Assembly: GCA_021797055.1 (NCBI GenBank)
Contig: JAKAAI010000087.1
Span: 1-7,431, forward strand
DNA from: Thermoplasmata archaeon
GTDB lineage: Archaea; Thermoplasmatota; Thermoplasmata; Thermoplasmatales; Thermoplasmataceae
Direction: 5' to 3'
DNA length: 7,431 nucleotides
The notes under the pieces are model-generated. The model ran no database searches and had not been told where the DNA came from. It saw only the letters and a program-made list of their open reading frames with translations. The position numbers were made by a program, and so were the translations under genes. This document shows, one piece after another, positions 5,771 to 7,431 of the stretch (the stretch's first letter is position 1; each line of letters opens with the position of its first letter).

Positions 5771-6818
5771 TGTTATCACCAAAAACTATTTTCTTCTTAA
5801 ATTTAGCATAAATTGAATAATCCAACCATGTAACTTTGCTGAGCATTTCCTTGATGGTCGCCTCGCTTTTGCGGTCCATTTTCTCTATTTCGTCAGTTAC
5901 GGTTAAGTCAAAAGCATCTGACCCTGCTCCAGATCCGAAGGAGACTGCCAGAATCCTGTCTCCTGGTTCAGCTATGTCAAGTACTGAAGAAAGACCTGTC
6001 ATCATGGCAGCTGAATATGTATTACCAATCTGGGGTGTTAAAAGTCCATCTTTGATCTGGTCATCTGTGAATCCCAGCTGCTTAGCAGCCCTTGTTGGAA
6101 ATTTACCATTTGGCTGATGGAATATGGCATAGTCATATTCTTTTGGTGTCATTCCTACTTTTTCCATTATCATTTTTGCAGCTGCTAAAGTGTGCTTGAA
6201 ATATGCAGGTTCACCTGTAAATCTTTCACCGTGGGTTGGATATGCCTGTCCCTCCCTTCTCCAGAAATCCGGGGTATCCGAGGTTACCGACAGCGTTTCA
6301 TTTATCTCCGCTATTACTTTTTCCTTTCCCAATATGAAAGCAGTGCCACCAGCTGAAGCAGAATATTCAAGTGCATCACCAGGTGCACCCTGCGATGTAT
6401 CAGAGCCGACTGCCATCCCATATTTAATATAACCAGAATCAACCATTGCCAGAACATTCTGCATTCCCGCAGTTCCAGCTTTACAAGCAAATTCATAATC
6501 TGCAGCGAACAAGCTAAAATTTACGCCTAGCGCAGATGCAAGAATTGTAGCAGTGGGCTTAACAGCATAAGGATGTGACTCAGACCCGATGAAAATTGCA
6601 CCTATATCCTTGGGGTTAATTTTCCCTCTATTGACTGCCTTTCTTGCAGCTTCTACTGAAATCGTTGCAACGTCTTCATCTGGGGCTGGTACAGATTTAC
6701 TTAGAATATATATTCCGTTTCTTATGTTATCTGGATCTTCTCCCCACACCCTGGCAATTTCATCTGGCTTGATCCTAAATTTTGGAATATATGAGCCATA
6801 CGATACTATTCCGGACAA
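5763..6818 (-). CDS. Hydroxymethylglutaryl-CoA synthase, archaeal type
   Basis: This enzyme condenses acetyl-CoA with acetoacetyl-CoA to HMG-CoA, the committed entry to the mevalonate pathway and archaeal membrane lipids. The product has 351 residues, the usual archaeal length. The catalytic set is complete: Glu80 in [11 protein letters not shown], the acylated Cys112 in [10 protein letters not shown], and His234 in [17 protein letters not shown] (265-272) and [10 protein letters not shown] (294-303), also family signatures, are present. The start is TTG 6818, giving [16 protein letters not shown], which matches the conserved N-terminus (GIV-YG-Y-P--R). A GGTG ribosome binding site lies 5 nt upstream. 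It is the first gene of the three-gene operon with the thiolase and DUF35 protein, and its last 8 bp overlap the thiolase start. Confidence 0.95.
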   Translation of the reverse strand: MSGIVSYGSYIPKFRIKPDEIARVWGEDPDNIRNGIYILSKSVPAPDEDVATISVEAARKAVNRGKINPKDIGAIFIGSESHPYAVKPTATILASALGVNFSLFAADYEFACKAGTAGMQNVLAMVDSGYIKYGMAVGSDTSQGAPGDALEYSASAGGTAFILGKEKVIAEINETLSVTSDTPDFWRREGQAYPTHGERFTGEPAYFKHTLAAAKMIMEKVGMTPKEYDYAIFHQPNGKFPTRAAKQLGFTDDQIKDGLLTPQIGNTYSAAMMTGLSSVLDIAEPGDRILAVSFGSGAGSDAFDLTVTDEIEKMDRKSEATIKEMLSKVTWLDYSIYAKFKKKIVFGDNIE

Positions 6819-6849
6819 TTAAACACCTTTAGGGGATAGCACCACGCTG

Positions 6850-6857
6850 TATAAATA
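6850..6857 (-). promoter_or_regulatory. TATA box for the HMG-CoA synthase operon
   Basis: The minus strand reads TATTTATA. Transcription about 25 nt downstream would begin near 6828 and give a short leader of about 10-14 nt that still contains the GGTG ribosome binding site at 6827-6824. This is the only good TATA element close upstream of the operon. Confidence 0.55.
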
Positions 6858-7057
6858 AATTAACGAATAAGAACTCGGCACTTGTCGAAGACATTAATAT
6901 CCTATCAATGGCATAATATCATTTTTCCTAATTCTGTGCCATCTATCTTGTCGTACTAACCTACTGGTAAGTAAAAGTTGTTATAAAAAATCTAGGTCCA
7001 AATCGTCTATGAAATTTCTGGTTAAAAAATAAGGTTGATACTATATTTGAAAGATTA
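6858..7057. other. Gene-free spacer between divergent transcription units
   Basis: The 281-bp gap between HMG-CoA synthase and the small winged-helix gene has promoters at both ends. Between them I find no open frame of useful length, no tRNA-like cloverleaf, no C/D-box pair and no strong hairpin. The heptamer CTTGTCG occurs twice (6881-6887 and 6948-6954), probably by chance. A TATA-like TTATAAAA at 6981-6988 stands 25 bp before an ATG that opens only seven codons (7009-7032). Confidence 0.5.
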
Positions 7058-7067
7058 GATATATATA
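7058..7067 (+). promoter_or_regulatory. TATA box for the small winged-helix gene
   Basis: GATATATATA is centred near 7062. A start about 25 nt downstream falls near 7087, inside the palindrome at 7084-7097. The resulting leader of about 13 nt would carry the GGTGA ribosome binding site. Confidence 0.55.
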
Positions 7068-7083
7068 GATATTGTTAATAGCG

Positions 7084-7097
7084 TTTCACCGGTGAAA
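7084..7097. promoter_or_regulatory. Perfect 14-bp palindrome over the transcription start and ribosome binding site
   Basis: TTTCACC followed directly by GGTGAAA is a perfect palindrome. Its right half is the GGTGA ribosome binding site (7091-7095), 4 nt before the ATG. As DNA it could be an operator at the predicted transcription start. As RNA it could pair as a 5-bp stem with a CCGG loop and partly hide the ribosome binding site. The two readings cannot be separated from sequence. Confidence 0.5.
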
Positions 7098-7099
7098 AT

Positions 7100-7315
7100 A
7101 TGGATGAACTCACCCCGAACGGTAAAAAAGTTTATGATGCAATGAAAAAAATTGGCGCTTCATCTGAGGATAAGATGAAGACAGCAGATGATATAATGAA
7201 GGCTGCCTCTGTGGGCAAGGCAATTGTTGCTGCAGCCCTTCAGGAGCTCACAAACAAAGGTTTTGCAAAGAGGGTTGCAAGACAAAAGAGTGCAGGTTAT
7301 TTCCTGACTAAGTGA
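7100..7315 (+). CDS. Small basic winged-helix DNA-binding protein
   Basis: The product has only 71 residues and consists of one winged-helix domain. Helix 1 is TPNGKKVYDAMKKIG (5-19). The helix-turn-helix is TADDIMKAASVGKAIVAAAL (28-47), with the recognition helix at about 38-50. NKGFAKRVARQKSAGYFLTK (52-71) forms the beta hairpin wing, rich in Lys and Arg. The count of charges gives about +6 net. There are no cysteines, no ligand domain and no tail. The ATG at 7100 is supported by GGTGA at 4 nt. It has its own promoter and a T-run after the stop, so it is a one-gene unit. It may be a transcription factor or an abundant architectural chromatin protein; size, charge and lack of a sensor domain leave both open. 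No specific family is recognised. Confidence 0.8.
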   Translation: MDELTPNGKKVYDAMKKIGASSEDKMKTADDIMKAASVGKAIVAAALQELTNKGFAKRVARQKSAGYFLTK

Positions 7316-7330
7316 TTCTTTTTTCATTTT
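7316..7330 (+). terminator. T-rich terminator of the small winged-helix gene
   Basis: Right after the TGA stop the plus strand reads TTCTTTTTTCATTTT. Two T-clusters without a strong preceding hairpin fit archaeal intrinsic termination. Confidence 0.55.
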
Positions 7331-7431
7331 AAATTTGGTCAATATAATTCTATACAAAAGGTAAAAGATGTTTCTTAATTACGTCACATTGTAAATATTA
7401 CTGTCGATACATATGGACCTTTGGAACGTTT

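Noticed and set aside
5836..6117. Plus-strand open frame of 93 codons
   Set aside because: Antisense to HMG-CoA synthase, whose catalytic residues and family length are intact.
6858..7057. tRNA, C/D-box RNA, CRISPR repeat or transposon end in the spacer
   Set aside because: No cloverleaf, box motifs, spaced direct repeats or terminal inverted repeats were found; only short chance repeats.
7384..7431. Possible gene ends at the right edge: ATG 7413 opening MDLWNV on plus, or a 15-codon tail ending at TGA 7386-7384 on minus
   Set aside because: Both are too short to judge, and neither has a clear ribosome binding site or family motif.

Overview
The window reads as a piece of chromosome from an archaeon of the Thermoplasmatales or close relatives. 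The signs are: AT-rich intergenic DNA with archaeal TATA boxes about 25 bp upstream of start codons (leaderless transcripts), GGTGA-type ribosome binding sites inside operons, frequent TTG/GTG starts, the archaeal HMG-CoA synthase / thiolase / DUF35 gene trio, and a thioredoxin reductase without the NADPH-binding HRR signature, a property known from Thermoplasma acidophilum. The placement is inference from gene content; no marker gene for taxonomy is present.

Layout. (1) 1-1918, minus strand: a redox operon of thioredoxin, thioredoxin reductase and a predicted zinc metalloprotease (HEYLH motif) that runs off the left edge; the last two overlap by 4 bp. (2) 1919-2052: a compact divergent promoter region with two perfect inverted repeats and many GTATT/AATAC elements. 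(3) 2053-3097, plus strand: a small winged-helix regulator (TrmB/MarR-like) and a PurN-type formyltransferase of purine synthesis. (4) 3084-4139, minus strand: a CPBP/Rce1-like intramembrane protease, convergent with and overlapping purN. (5) 4201-6818, minus strand: a tightly packed mevalonate-entry operon, HMG-CoA synthase, thiolase, then the DUF35 zinc-ribbon/OB protein. (6) 6819-7099: a gene-free spacer with two divergent promoters. (7) 7100-7315, plus strand: a very small basic winged-helix protein whose ribosome binding site lies in a perfect 14-bp palindrome.

How the parts work together. Thioredoxin and its reductase form a disulfide-reduction pair, and the divergent regulator may control them and itself through the shared palindromes. 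HMG-CoA synthase, thiolase and DUF35 are known in other archaea to assemble into one complex that passes acetoacetyl-CoA to HMG-CoA for isoprenoid lipid synthesis. Here the synthase keeps its catalytic Glu/Cys/His, but the thiolase lacks the nucleophilic Cys (Thr instead) and the GHP histidine (Asn instead). That is the most striking anomaly in the window and suggests a non-catalytic or re-purposed thiolase subunit. The second anomaly is the reductase N-terminus, where a TAG stop stands just where a start codon would be expected.
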